64,000 nucleotides of DNA from Alistipes sp. (GTDB lineage Bacteria > Bacteroidota > Bacteroidia > Bacteroidales > Rikenellaceae). Position 1 is the first letter of the stretch; the number at the start of each line of letters is the position of its first letter. Shown here one piece after another: positions 37,901 through 46,300 of this stretch. The translations under genes and the position numbers were made by a program. The stretch is taken from the NCBI GenBank assembly GCA_020026375.1, contig JAHHQN010000010.1, forward strand, positions 1 through 64,000, in the 5' to 3' direction. Under the pieces are notes generated by a model, which did not search any database, was not told the origin of the DNA, and worked only from the letters and a program-made list of their open reading frames with translations.

Positions 37901-37994
37901 CATCATGGGCGGTCTGCTGATGGCTACCTGTCTGACCATCTTCATTCTTCCCGTTACCTACTGTATTTTCTTCAACATCAAAAACAGGAATTAG
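34950..37994 (+). CDS. RND efflux permease, operon 3
   Basis: The 1014-residue inner-membrane pump has the RND plan. Helix 4 reads GMLVDNAIVVTDNAQ, with Asp-Asn in place of the AcrB Asp-Asp, and helix 10 reads LIGMNIKNAIVLVDQI, keeping the Lys. It therefore falls into another AcrB-like branch than operons 1 and 2. Its substrate cannot be read from sequence. It lies between its adaptor and channel genes. Confidence 0.93.
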   Translation: MNLPKYSLEHKRVIFFFLTVVLIGGLWSFFELPKKEDSPFVIKTAVLMTQYPGATPAEVEELVTEPIEREIQSMSEVKKIKSESGFGFSKITIELIPSINNNRMPVKWDELRRKVQNVQPQLPKEASTITVNDDFGDVFGIYYALTIDEGFSYKELRDWTQKIKKLLVPIEGVQKVMLYGEQQEVINVKLSPERLAMTGIKPNEMGQLLGAQNTLVNTGAMDLGEYELRIMADGTYKSIDDIRNQLIMTREGREVRLGDIADVERGYLNPPSNLMRVNGLRAVGIGVASGSKDNVVAVGDAVAAKLKEIEKLMPVGIELVPIYPENKIAAEANNGFILNLIESLVIVIVIIFLVMGARAGMLIGSSLLFSVAGTMLVMLGMGTSLNRTSLAAFIIAMGMLVDNAIVVTDNAQIAIRRGMERSRALIEGAKGPQWQLLGATMIAIFSFLPLYLAPSSVAEMVNPLFIVLAVSLGLSWIFALTQTPVFGVFTLAENKGGAESDPYDTKLYHKFESILAYLIKHRFITVITVFLTLVFSLVIMGLMPQSFFPSMNKPYFRADLIFPSGYSINKVSDEIETLEEYLSKQPEIKNYSITMGGSPVRYYLASAAYGPMPNYANVLVETYEPEQSTELEDRFYRHMDQTYPDVITRSALFALSPVPDAKIEIGFTGDNIDTLAALTQRAKEIAGKSDMVMDIRSSWGNKIPVWKPLFMQEKGLQLGVTRQQVANSLRAATNGIPLGAYREGDVTMPILMKAANIDSMTLEDVRTLPVSGSHNTNVAIEQVVEDFALDYEYSVIKRVNRQRTMMMQCEPARDANAIAAFNETYNSVKEGVKLPEGYTMNYYGDQETQVESNTAIGSQLPLTFVLIFIVLLFLFPHHYRRTVVILAMLPLIFIGVVWGLILTGKSLDFFSILGMLGLIGMNIKNAIVLVDQIKVNLEAGMESMMAVIDATKTRIVPVTMASGTTILGMLPLLADTMFGGMAATIMGGLLMATCLTIFILPVTYCIFFNIKNRN

Positions 37995-37998
37995 TACC

Positions 37999-39336
37999 AT
38001 GATTAAGCATATTTTTCAAATCATGCTGCTCTGTGTTCCCTGCATGGTATGGGCGCAGGAGGGCAGTGAGGTGACCGTGGGCGAAAAGAGCGTCGAGCCG
38101 TCGGGCGAGATGCTCTCGGCCGACGAGTACCGTCAGCGTGTGCTGGACTACAGCCTCACGCTCAAGCAGAGCAGTGCCGAGCTGGAGTCGGTGACCAACG
38201 CCATGCGTGAGGCCAAGACTTCGTTCCTGCCGTCGCTCGATTTCGGTGCGTCGGGTCAGTACCGTGTCACCGACTACGACATGGACATGATGGGAACCAA
38301 GGTGTCGATGAAGCCCGAGAGCTACTCGCTGGAGGCCGACGTGCGTCAGGTGATCTATGGAGGCGGTGCCGTGAAGCACGGCTACAAGGCCGCCCAGATG
38401 CAGCAGGAAATCGCGCAAAAGAGCGAGGAACTGACCCGCACCAATGTGGCCTATTCCGCCGAGGTGAACTACTGGATGGCGGCTGCCAAATTCGCATTGT
38501 GGGAGTTGACGGAGCGTTATGTGAAGCTCATCGAGGAGCAGACACAGGTTATCCGCGAGCGTTTCAACGACGGTCTGATTTCGAAGACCGACCTGCTGCA
38601 GATTGAGGGCCACCTTTCGAGTGCGCGTATCCAGAGCAGCGAGGCGCGCAAATCCTACCAGCTGGCGTTGCAGAACCTCAATATCCTCATGGGTTGCACC
38701 CCCACCGCTCCGGTCAACATGGCCGAGCAGGTAAGCCGTGCCGATGAGATTCCGGCTTCGATCATGTCGCTGGACGAGGTGCTCGACCGCCGTCTGGAGT
38801 ACGGCATTTCGCAGAAGCAGCTCGACTTCCAGACCGCACAGATGAAAATCTACCGCAGCAAGTACCTGCCCAAACTGGTGGTGGGTATGAAGGCCGGCTG
38901 GGGTACCACCATGCTCAACTTCGACGGTTCGACCATGTGGAACTCATACGCCTACGCTTCATTGAGCATTCCCATCTTCCGTTGGGGTGCCAAGTACAAG
39001 GGCGTGGCATCGCAGCGTGCGCTGATGCGTCGTACGGAGTACGCCATGCAGGATACCCGCGACCGCATCTCGAAGGAACTGTATGCCGCCTACACCAACC
39101 TGGTGGAGTATTCCCACCAGATTACCGTGGCACAGGACGCCTGTGAGACCACCCGTGAGAGCCTTGACCTCAATACCTTCAGCTACAACGAGGGTAAACT
39201 GCCCATCGTCGATGTGTTGTCGGCACAGGTGGCATGGGTACAGTCGAACAGCTCGCTCATCAAGGCCTGGCTGCAGGAGAAGATTGCTTATGCCGACTAC
39301 AAGAAAGCCATTGGCGAGAATGTGGTGACCGAGTAG
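37999..39336 (+). CDS. TolC family outer-membrane channel, operon 3
   Basis: The 445-residue protein has a Sec signal peptide (residues 1-18, ending MVWAQ), no lipobox, and two TolC-type repeats (YRQRVLDYSLTLKQSSAELE near residue 45; LDEVLDRRLEYGISQKQLDFQ near 255), with the late motif NTFSYNEGKLPIVDVLSAQ typical of the fold. It ends the third tripartite operon, four bases after the permease, and is followed by a strong terminator. Confidence 0.92.
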   Translation: MIKHIFQIMLLCVPCMVWAQEGSEVTVGEKSVEPSGEMLSADEYRQRVLDYSLTLKQSSAELESVTNAMREAKTSFLPSLDFGASGQYRVTDYDMDMMGTKVSMKPESYSLEADVRQVIYGGGAVKHGYKAAQMQQEIAQKSEELTRTNVAYSAEVNYWMAAAKFALWELTERYVKLIEEQTQVIRERFNDGLISKTDLLQIEGHLSSARIQSSEARKSYQLALQNLNILMGCTPTAPVNMAEQVSRADEIPASIMSLDEVLDRRLEYGISQKQLDFQTAQMKIYRSKYLPKLVVGMKAGWGTTMLNFDGSTMWNSYAYASLSIPIFRWGAKYKGVASQRALMRRTEYAMQDTRDRISKELYAAYTNLVEYSHQITVAQDACETTRESLDLNTFSYNEGKLPIVDVLSAQVAWVQSNSSLIKAWLQEKIAYADYKKAIGENVVTE

Positions 39337-39359
39337 CCTTTTCCTTGAAGGAAATCATG

Positions 39360-39392
39360 GGGTGACGGATTTTTCCGTCACCCTTTTTTTTT
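39360..39392 (+). terminator. Terminator of RND operon 3
   Basis: A perfect 10-base-pair stem (GGGTGACGGA with TCCGTCACCC, four-base loop) is followed by nine T residues, 23 bases past the stop codon. Confidence 0.85.
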
Positions 39393-39456
39393 GTCGTCGC
39401 GAAGGCGGAAAAGGCCTCCGCGGGAGTCAATGTTTTGTAAATCTGAAAATTCGCAC

Positions 39457-39464
39457 TATATTTG
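39457..39464 (+). promoter_or_regulatory. -7 promoter element of the small exported protein gene
   Basis: TATATTTG followed by CAC is a full consensus match. The ATG is only seven bases further on, so the transcript would be nearly or fully leaderless. Confidence 0.55.
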
Positions 39465-39471
39465 CACATCA

Positions 39472-39822
39472 ATGAAATTGAAGACCCTTTTATATTGTCT
39501 GTTGACGCTGGCCCTGATGTTTGTCTTGCGGCCGGACGAAGCGGTGTGCGGTGAGGCGACGATGCCTCTGTCGGAATACACCTGCCTCGAAGCGGCCGAC
39601 GATGACAGGTCGGCTCCGCAGTATGTCGGCCACCTGCAGATGCACTCACCGCGTGTGGGCAGCCGTCTGCGCCGTCAGTCCGACAGTCAGCAGCCGTTCT
39701 TTGCGGGAGGTCTTCCCTTGTCGGGTGTCCGCATGTCGGCGACGGTGAAGAGAGGCCGTTGCTGTGTGTCTCCTGTCACTCCGGCCCGAAAGCTGGCACT
39801 TTTCTGTGTGCGGCTGATTTAA
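39472..39822 (+). CDS. Small exported hypothetical protein
   Basis: A 116-residue frame starts with MKLKTLLYCLLTLALMFVL, a clear signal peptide or membrane anchor, and is preceded by a full -7 promoter element. The rest is basic and Ser/Arg-rich with no family I recognise; two Cys sit in GRCCVSP near residue 96. Codon choice resembles its neighbours. The strong promoter directly before the start favours a real gene, but the lack of any recognised domain leaves doubt. No terminator separates it from the CNNM/CBS gene 57 bases downstream, so they may be one transcript. Confidence 0.5.
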   Translation: MKLKTLLYCLLTLALMFVLRPDEAVCGEATMPLSEYTCLEAADDDRSAPQYVGHLQMHSPRVGSRLRRQSDSQQPFFAGGLPLSGVRMSATVKRGRCCVSPVTPARKLALFCVRLI

Positions 39823-39879
39823 TCGTGTCCCATACCCCCGTGTGCGGTTCTTGCCTTCGTGTCTCCGTCGGAAAAAGAC

Positions 39880-40941
39880 ATGAAGACTTTGTTTATTCTA
39901 ATTCATTTTATGGGACTTATATTTTTATATCTGAGCCTTGCGCTCTCGTTGTCATTCTTATGTTCGGTTCTCGAGGCCGTTCTGTTATCCACCCCCATGT
40001 CTTTCATTACGATGAAGGAACAGTCGCACGCCAAGTTTGCGACGCTGCTCAAACAACTCAAGTCTAACCCCGACAAACCCATTGCCGCCATTCTGTCGCT
40101 CAACACCATCGCCCACACGGTGGGTGCGAGTGGTGTGGGTGCCGAGGCCGTCAAGGTGTTCGGTCAGGAGTATTTCGGTATCATATCGGCCATTCTTACG
40201 ATTCTGATTCTGGTGTTGTCGGAGATTATCCCCAAGTCGGTCGGTACACGTTACTGGCGTTCGCTGGCCCTGCCCATCGCGCCCGTGTTGCGTGTGATGA
40301 TTTATGTGACCTATCCGCTGGTGTTGCTCTCCGAGCTGATTACCCGTATGGTGGCCTCGAAGCACAAGTCGCTGTCGGTGAGCCGCGAGGAGGTGTCGGC
40401 CATGGTGACCGTGGGTACCGAGGAGGGTGTCTTCGAGAAGGAGGAGCAGACCATGCTCCAGAATCTGATTCAGTCGGTCAATGTCCGTGCGCGCAGCATC
40501 ATGACCCCGAGTGTGGTGGTGGCCTCCGCGCCGTCGCAGATGACGCTTCGCGAATTTTACAAGGACGCCCACTTCCGTCCCTATTCGCGAATCCCGGTCT
40601 ATGACGAGAAGAGCGAGTATATCACGGGCTATGTCATGCGTCGCGAGATTCTCGAGAAGCTGGCCGAGGACAATTTCGACATGCGTCTGTGCGATATCCG
40701 CCGTCCTGTGCTGGCCTTTTCGGAGGACGAGGAGGTGTCCGACATCTGGGAACGACTCAAGGAGGCGAAGGAGCATATCTCGGTCATTGTCGACGAGTAC
40801 GGCTGCCTGCGCGGTATCGTGACGATGGAGGACGTTATCGAGACGATGCTCGGTTTCGAGATTGTCGACGAGAACGACATGGTCGAGGACATGCAGAGCC
40901 TTGCGCGCGAGCGGTGGGCGAAGTTGCGCAGAGAAAACTGA
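39880..40941 (+). CDS. CNNM/CBS-pair membrane protein (CorC/HlyC family)
   Basis: The 353-residue protein has an N-terminal CNNM (DUF21) transmembrane domain (helices near residues 5-28, 65-85, 93-115 and 120-145; motif LSEIIPKSVG), then two CBS domains (about residues 185-310, with MTPSVVVASAP and ISVIVDEYGCLRGIVTMEDVIETMLG). Family members are linked to magnesium or cobalt efflux and tolerance. The CorC-type C-terminal FAD-binding extension is absent or very short, as in shorter members. ATG 39880 is chosen over an upstream GTG because it begins the first helix. Confidence 0.88.
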   Translation: MKTLFILIHFMGLIFLYLSLALSLSFLCSVLEAVLLSTPMSFITMKEQSHAKFATLLKQLKSNPDKPIAAILSLNTIAHTVGASGVGAEAVKVFGQEYFGIISAILTILILVLSEIIPKSVGTRYWRSLALPIAPVLRVMIYVTYPLVLLSELITRMVASKHKSLSVSREEVSAMVTVGTEEGVFEKEEQTMLQNLIQSVNVRARSIMTPSVVVASAPSQMTLREFYKDAHFRPYSRIPVYDEKSEYITGYVMRREILEKLAEDNFDMRLCDIRRPVLAFSEDEEVSDIWERLKEAKEHISVIVDEYGCLRGIVTMEDVIETMLGFEIVDENDMVEDMQSLARERWAKLRREN

Positions 40942-40962
40942 TTGGATTTATAATATTGTGTG

Positions 40963-41006
40963 CGAAGGCAGCCGTCCCTTTTCTGAGGGAAAGGCTGCCT
41001 TCTTGT
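40963..41006 (+). terminator. Terminator of the CNNM/CBS gene
   Basis: GAAGGCAGCC pairs with GGCTGCCTTC around an inner CCCTTT/AAAGGG-like stem, followed by TTGTTGT, 22 bases past the stop codon. Confidence 0.65.
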
Positions 41007-41020
41007 TGTCGCCATACAAA

Positions 41021-41058
41021 AAAACACCGCCGGCTGACTCTTGGCCTGCCGACGGTGG
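41021..41058 (-). terminator. Terminator of the flavodoxin/DUF2023 operon
   Basis: CACCGCCGGC pairs imperfectly with GCCGACGGTG. A run of seven A residues on the left becomes the U-run on the minus strand, about 40 bases past the DUF2023 stop. Confidence 0.6.
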
Positions 41059-41096
41059 AGTGAACACCATTTATCTATGTCAACCGATGAGGAAAA

Positions 41097-41474
41097 TCAA
41101 CAAATGGGTGTCTGCTGTTCGCTGTTTCTGTTCTTGTACTGGAAGTAACGCTCGCATTGGCCGGTGATGTCGTATCCCAGCATGACGCCCAAGATGAAAT
41201 CCTCCTCGGCACTCAGTTCGTTTAGCGGCTTATGGATAAACGAGCGGACAACATTCAAACACAATTCGTTGCCGAAAAAGAGATTGACCTTGTTGGTCGA
41301 AACCTGCTGAATCGCGTGGTGAATGCCCAGATTGTCGAGTCTGCTGCATACCAGCGAGGCGCAGGTGGGACACATGGTGCATAACACGAGGTTGCGCACT
41401 CCCTTCTGAAACTCGTAGATGTGGTGCATGTAGAGTTTCATCGCGCCGTAGCGGTGGAAATCTTCCATACTCAT
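41097..41474 (-). CDS. DUF2023 family protein
   Basis: The 125-residue protein matches DUF2023, a Bacteroidota family typically encoded next to flavodoxin. Cysteines in LCTMCPTCASLVC resemble a metal- or cofactor-binding cluster, and a further Cys lies in ELCLNVVRSF. It starts six bases after the flavodoxin gene on the same strand, so they share a transcript and probably a pathway. A role in low-potential electron transfer or flavodoxin regulation is inference; no function is established that I know of. Confidence 0.82.
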   Translation of the reverse strand: MSMEDFHRYGAMKLYMHHIYEFQKGVRNLVLCTMCPTCASLVCSRLDNLGIHHAIQQVSTNKVNLFFGNELCLNVVRSFIHKPLNELSAEEDFILGVMLGYDITGQCERYFQYKNRNSEQQTPIC

Positions 41475-41480
41475 GGCTGC

Positions 41481-41966
41481 CTATTTTAAGAGGTTACACC
41501 ACTTCGAGACCCTTGCGTCGGTGGCGTCGGGGTCGCTCTCGTCGATGGCCAGACCGATGAATTTGCCCTCCTTGCACACCAGCGAGTTCACGGCGTCGTA
41601 GCCCTCGGGGGTGTATTCGCCCACGAAGGTGCAACCGGTGCCCTGCAGCTCCTCATAGAGCAGGCCGATGGCGTCGCAGAAGGTGTCGGGGTAGCAGCCT
41701 GCGTCGCCGCAGCCGAAGAGTGCCACCTTCTTGCCCGAGAGGTCCTTGGTCTTCAGCGACTCGATGAATACCGTCCAGTCGTCCTGAAGTTCACCGCTGC
41801 CCCAGGTCGAGGAGCCGAGCAGCAGCATGTCGTAAGCGTCGACTGCCGATACGTCGGTGTCGGCAACATTGTGTATGTCGTTGTCGGCAACATTCATCTC
41901 CATGGCAATGCCCTGTGCTACGGCTTCGGTAGTACCCGTGGTACTTCCATAAAAAATTCCAATCAT
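41481..41966 (-). CDS. fldA: Flavodoxin
   Basis: The 161-residue long-chain flavodoxin carries FMN for low-potential electron transfer, often replacing ferredoxin when iron is short. The phosphate loop GIFYGSTTGTTEAVAQ, the SSTWGSGELQDDW segment and FGCGDAGCYPDTFCDA are clear. It has a promoter 32 bases upstream and is followed by DUF2023 in the same operon. Confidence 0.95.
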   Translation of the reverse strand: MIGIFYGSTTGTTEAVAQGIAMEMNVADNDIHNVADTDVSAVDAYDMLLLGSSTWGSGELQDDWTVFIESLKTKDLSGKKVALFGCGDAGCYPDTFCDAIGLLYEELQGTGCTFVGEYTPEGYDAVNSLVCKEGKFIGLAIDESDPDATDARVSKWCNLLK

Positions 41967-42367
41967 ACTATTTTCGTTTTATTGTTTTTCTCTGTTGCAA
42001 AGGAACAACGATCTGCGAAAAAGGGCAATACCTACATTTCGGTGTAATTTTTCGGGGCGATACCTAAAAATGGTTGTCGGGGTGTTGGTTTGTCGTGCGG
42101 TGGGAAGAGGGCGGCAGCGGCATCACGGAAGGTGGTGGACCGGGTCGCCTCGGAAAATTAAAAAAGGACAATATCGTTGAATTGCTGAAATTTATGGACG
42201 ATAAAATTTGCCGATTAGCGTAAATTTTACTTTATTTGCACATAGAATATTCCACATCTCCATAGCGTTGGACTTATCGGTCTTGTAATTGCTCTGTATA
42301 CGGGCGTGTTTCCTGAAGTGTTTGAGTCGTTGGTTGGCACATTGCTTTGGTGGACGATTACGCCCTG
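41967..42367. other. Divergent intergenic region between fldA and the upxY-like gene
   Basis: The region holds the fldA promoter (41998-42028, minus) and a candidate plus-strand -7 element TTTATTTG at 42231-42238 (one mismatch), which leaves a leader of about 120 bases for the antiterminator gene. I saw no gene or known riboswitch. Confidence 0.55.
41998..42028 (-). promoter_or_regulatory. Promoter of the flavodoxin operon
   Basis: Read on the minus strand, TTG (42026-42028) is followed after 20 bases by TTCCTTTG (41998-42005), a -7 element with one mismatch to TAnnTTTG. It predicts a leader of about 25 bases. Confidence 0.5.
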
Positions 42368-42967
42368 ATGCAAAGCGGAAGTGAGGAGGGTGGAAGTTAT
42401 AAACTAACAGGAGTGGAAGAGACTGTAAACAATATATCAGACAGACATCATCGTCAGTGGTTTGTGATGTCGGCCTACAAGCAGGAGGCTATGGCCGAGA
42501 AAATCCTGGCGGAAGAGGGCATGGAGTTTTTCATCGCCAAGCACTACATCGTCAAGGTGTTCCACGGTGTGAAGCGGAAGATGCTGGTGCCCTATATTCC
42601 CAGTATTGTCTTTGTGCATGCCTCGCAGTCGGAGCTTGTCGAGTTCAAGAAAAATTACAACTTCCTGCGTTTTACGCTGTGGCACAGCCGCTCTGCGACC
42701 GAATATCTCATCGTGCCGGACGGCCAGATGGCCGACTTCATACGTATTGCCTCGTCGGATTGCGACTCGGTGAGGTATTTCTCCCCGAAGGAGCTGAACA
42801 TCGAAAAAGGTACGAAGGTGAGGGTCATCGGCGGCCGGTTCGACGGAGTGGAGGGAGTGTTTGTGAGGGTGAAGGGTAAACGTGGCCGCCAGGTGGTGGT
42901 TATCATACCCGACATCATGGCCGTCTCCGTGGAGGTGAGTCCCGACTTGATAGAGGTGCTGGAGTGA
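42368..42967 (+). CDS. UpxY family (NusG-like) transcription antiterminator
   Basis: The 199-residue protein is a specialised NusG paralogue: an N-terminal NGN domain (RQWFVMSAYKQEAMAEKIL through FVHASQSELVEFKKNY) and a C-terminal KOW domain (KGTKVRVIGGRFDGVEGVFVRV). In Bacteroides, UpxY proteins prevent premature termination in the leader of capsular polysaccharide operons. Here no polysaccharide genes follow: a strong terminator lies 63 bases after the stop and the next gene is an unrelated sensor. The start is uncertain; ATG 42368 is used, with TTG 42347 an alternative. Its target operon must be elsewhere or lost. Confidence 0.85.
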   Translation: MQSGSEEGGSYKLTGVEETVNNISDRHHRQWFVMSAYKQEAMAEKILAEEGMEFFIAKHYIVKVFHGVKRKMLVPYIPSIVFVHASQSELVEFKKNYNFLRFTLWHSRSATEYLIVPDGQMADFIRIASSDCDSVRYFSPKELNIEKGTKVRVIGGRFDGVEGVFVRVKGKRGRQVVVIIPDIMAVSVEVSPDLIEVLE

Positions 42968-43385
42968 TGGAAAAGATTTTGGGGGGAGTCGTGAGACACC
43001 CTCCCCGACAGACAAGTTATAATCATGCAAACAGGCTGCCGATGCTCGGCAGCCTGTCCTTTTAAGGGGGGAGGGAGAAGGGTAAGGGTTAGAGTCGTCT
43101 GAACTTTCGGGTGATGTAGTCCGACAACAGATGATGTCCTCGTCCGCCATTTTCGTTGTCTCAAAAGTAGAAAAAGTGTCGTCGTGGCAGGTGGAATAAA
43201 GTCCCGAAAGTGTTGGAAAAAATCCAATTTTCAGATGGAAAATCGGATATCGTTCACTCTGAGCAATGTAGGGGTGTGAGGGCGCAGAAACGGGTTTTGG
43301 AGTTGTTGCGCAAGTGGAAAATAATATTTAACTTTACTTTATACCCCAAACGACCTAATAACCTGTTTTTATATCTGAAATTGAT
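42968..43385. other. Intergenic region between the upxY-like gene and the hybrid sensor gene
   Basis: The region contains the terminator at 43031-43063 and a full minus-strand -7 element TACTTTTG at 43162-43169, which points back toward that hairpin. No clear -7 element for the sensor gene was found. I do not call a gene. Confidence 0.5.
43031..43063 (+). terminator. Terminator of the upxY-like gene
   Basis: A perfect 12-base-pair stem (ACAGGCTGCCGA with TCGGCAGCCTGT, three-base loop) is followed by CCTTTT. It isolates the antiterminator gene from the sensor gene downstream. Confidence 0.75.
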
Positions 43386-46300
43386 ATGTCGAAAATATCA
43401 GGACTTCTGCTGTTGCTACTGCTTTTTTTCTTGCCGGACGAGAGCCGGTCTCATGAAATTAAGGACCTCTATTTTAAGAAATACGATATTCGTGACGGAT
43501 TGAACAGTGCCTATGTCACCTCTGTTCTGGAGGACAGCAACGGACACATCTGGTTTGGAACCAAGGGTGGAGGAATCAGCCGCTATGATTACTATCAGAT
43601 GAAATCCTATGAAATAAAATCCGACTCTACACGCCGTTTTTCCAACATCGTCTACTCGTTGACCGAATACGACGGCACGATTTTCGCAGGCACGGAATCG
43701 GGATTGCTGCGTTTCGACAGCGAGGCGAAGAGTTTTCTGCCCATACCTGTCCAATTTGACAGGTCGGGGTTCTTCACCTCGCTGACGTGTGAATCGGGAA
43801 TCTATTTCGGAGGTTGGGGAGTGCTGGTCTACTACGACCGTCACCGCAAGGACTATTCGGTGATTGCCTGCCCCGAGCAACTCCGCAGCAACCGTATCCA
43901 CAATCTCATACAACTCGACAACGGCAATATTCTGATGGGTACGCGTTTGAATTCCTCCTATGAGTACAATCCCTGGAAGGGTGTTTTTGAAAAGAGCCAT
44001 ATTCTGCCACCCGGAAAGGTCTATACCATATATAAAGATAACGACAACAACATCTGGGCGCAATATATCCATCGCAACGGAAACTATGTGGTCTGTTACT
44101 CACAGCAGGGCGAGCTTCTGCGCCGCTATTCCCATCGCAAGGGAGAGTTGAACAACAGTTTGGTACTTGATTTCATACAATCGGACCGGACACTTTATAT
44201 CGCCACCGACGGTGGAGGCATAAACTGTGTCAATCTCGACACCAACGAATTTTCCTATATTACCAACAACTTGGCCGACCGTGTCAGTTTTCCGTCCAAT
44301 TCCATCTATACCCTGCAACTCGACTCGCAGGGCAACCTGTGGGCCGGTTCTACCCGTGCGGGTGCCGTCTGCATCAAGAATGTGAAAATCCGTAAGTTCA
44401 CGGCTGTCCACAAACACAACCTTCGGGGATTGAGTCACCCTGTGGTATTGTGCATGCATCAGGACGACGAGGGCAAGGTGTGGATAGGTACCGATGGCGG
44501 AGGAGTGAATGTTCTCGATGTCGGAAGCGGAAAATTCCACCATGTGGTGGCGACCTATCCCAAGAAGATTCTCAGCATCGTCGATTTCAGCGATGATGAA
44601 ATGTTGCTCTCGTCGTATATGGACGGCATCTATCTCCTCAATAAAAAGACCGAGGAGTTACGCAAACTGCATATTTCCGATGAAAGAGTCTCCGATAATA
44701 TCTCGGTGGTCCGTCTGGGACGTTGTGGCGACAGTGGAGTGAATATCTACGGCTATAATCCGCTTTATTACGATTTCGCCAAGAGAAGTTACACGCGTTT
44801 TAATTTCGGTGTCGATTATAATTGTAACAACCTGTGGCAGTTCTATTTGGGCGAAAAGTTCTCTTTGCTCTATTCTCCCACGCAAATCATCAGAGTCGAC
44901 AACTCCACCCACGAGGTGTCTGTCGACTATTCGGTGGAGAACAGCTTTCTGCAAATCACGGGAGCCTCGTGTGACAGACACGGTAACGTGTGGATTGGAA
45001 CCAACAAGGGACTGCTGACGATGTTGTCCGACGGTACGGTTGTCGAGGTGAAGTCCCACCTTCTCAAGAACATCTCGTCGCTGGTCTATGATTTGTCGTC
45101 GGATATCCTTTGGCTGACGGGCGACCACCAGCTCTACAGCTACAATCCGACCACCAACCAGACCCATATCCTCGATGAGTCGGACGGCATTTCGCGCAAC
45201 GAATATATGCCCAACTCGGTGCTCATCACCGACAACAAGGTCTACTTTGGAACGACAAACGGCTTGTTGAGTGTCGACAAGGACATCAGTTTGGGCCGCA
45301 AGCAGAACTACGAACTTAAATTGTTCGATGCGCCCGACACCCGTTTCCGTCTGAACTACAACCATCATCCGCTGACTCTCCATCTGGCGGCTGTGGGACA
45401 GAGTGTCTTCGATAAGGTGGTCTACCGTTATCGGCTCAAGGACGATGATGCGCCGACGGTGATTAACGGCAACACCATTACCTTGAACTCTCTTCAGCCC
45501 GGTACCTACGACTTGCAGGTTTCCTACCTGACCAAGGAGGGCGACTGGAGCAGGGAATTCCATCTGGCCGACATTCATGTCAATGCCCCGTGGTGGCGCA
45601 GGGGGGTATTCATTGCCTCTGTCATATTGCTGCTGCTGTTGTTGAACCTGGCCGGAATCTACCTCTATCTGGACAAGAAGCGCAGCAAGCTGGAAATCAT
45701 CAAGAAAGACAATGCCAAGGCGGCGCAGGAACGGATTATCAATTCGTTGATAAATATCAGTCATGAATTGCGTACGCCGCTCACTCTGATATATGCGCCG
45801 GTCAAGCAGTTTCTTGAGAAGGGGGAGTTGGACCAGAAATCGATGTTCCTGCTCCGTAGCGTGCTGCGACAGTCCCAGAAGATGAAGAATGTCATCGACC
45901 TGGTCATCGAGGTGCAGAAGATTGATGACGGCAAGGAACACATGGATTTCCGTCCACAACTCTTCAACAGTTGGCTGGAGGGCATTATCGGCGACTTCGA
46001 GTATGGCATCAGCACCAAATGCATCACCATACGCCGCGATATTGAGTCTACATCGGGTGTTGAGGTGGTGTTCGACCATGTGAAACTGAATATGGCAGTG
46101 TCGAATCTCATCATCAACGCTTTCAAATACGGTGTCCCCGAATCCGAAATCAGAATTTCTACCTCCTGTGCGGCCGACGGCGAATCGGTGCGTGTGGCGG
46201 TAACCAATGTCACGGAGAATGTCGATGCCATTGATTTGGAACATATCTTCTCCCGCTACTACATGGCCGACAATTCACAGTCGGGTGGCAGCGGTATCGG

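Noticed and set aside
42368..42967. Start of a capsular polysaccharide locus
   Set aside because: No glycosyltransferase, flippase or sugar-nucleotide gene follows; the gene ends in a terminator.
42437..43150. 237-codon frame antisense to the upxY-like gene, preceded by a full -7 element
   Set aside because: The product is low in recognisable structure and mirrors the sense gene; the promoter is kept only as a possible small-RNA start.
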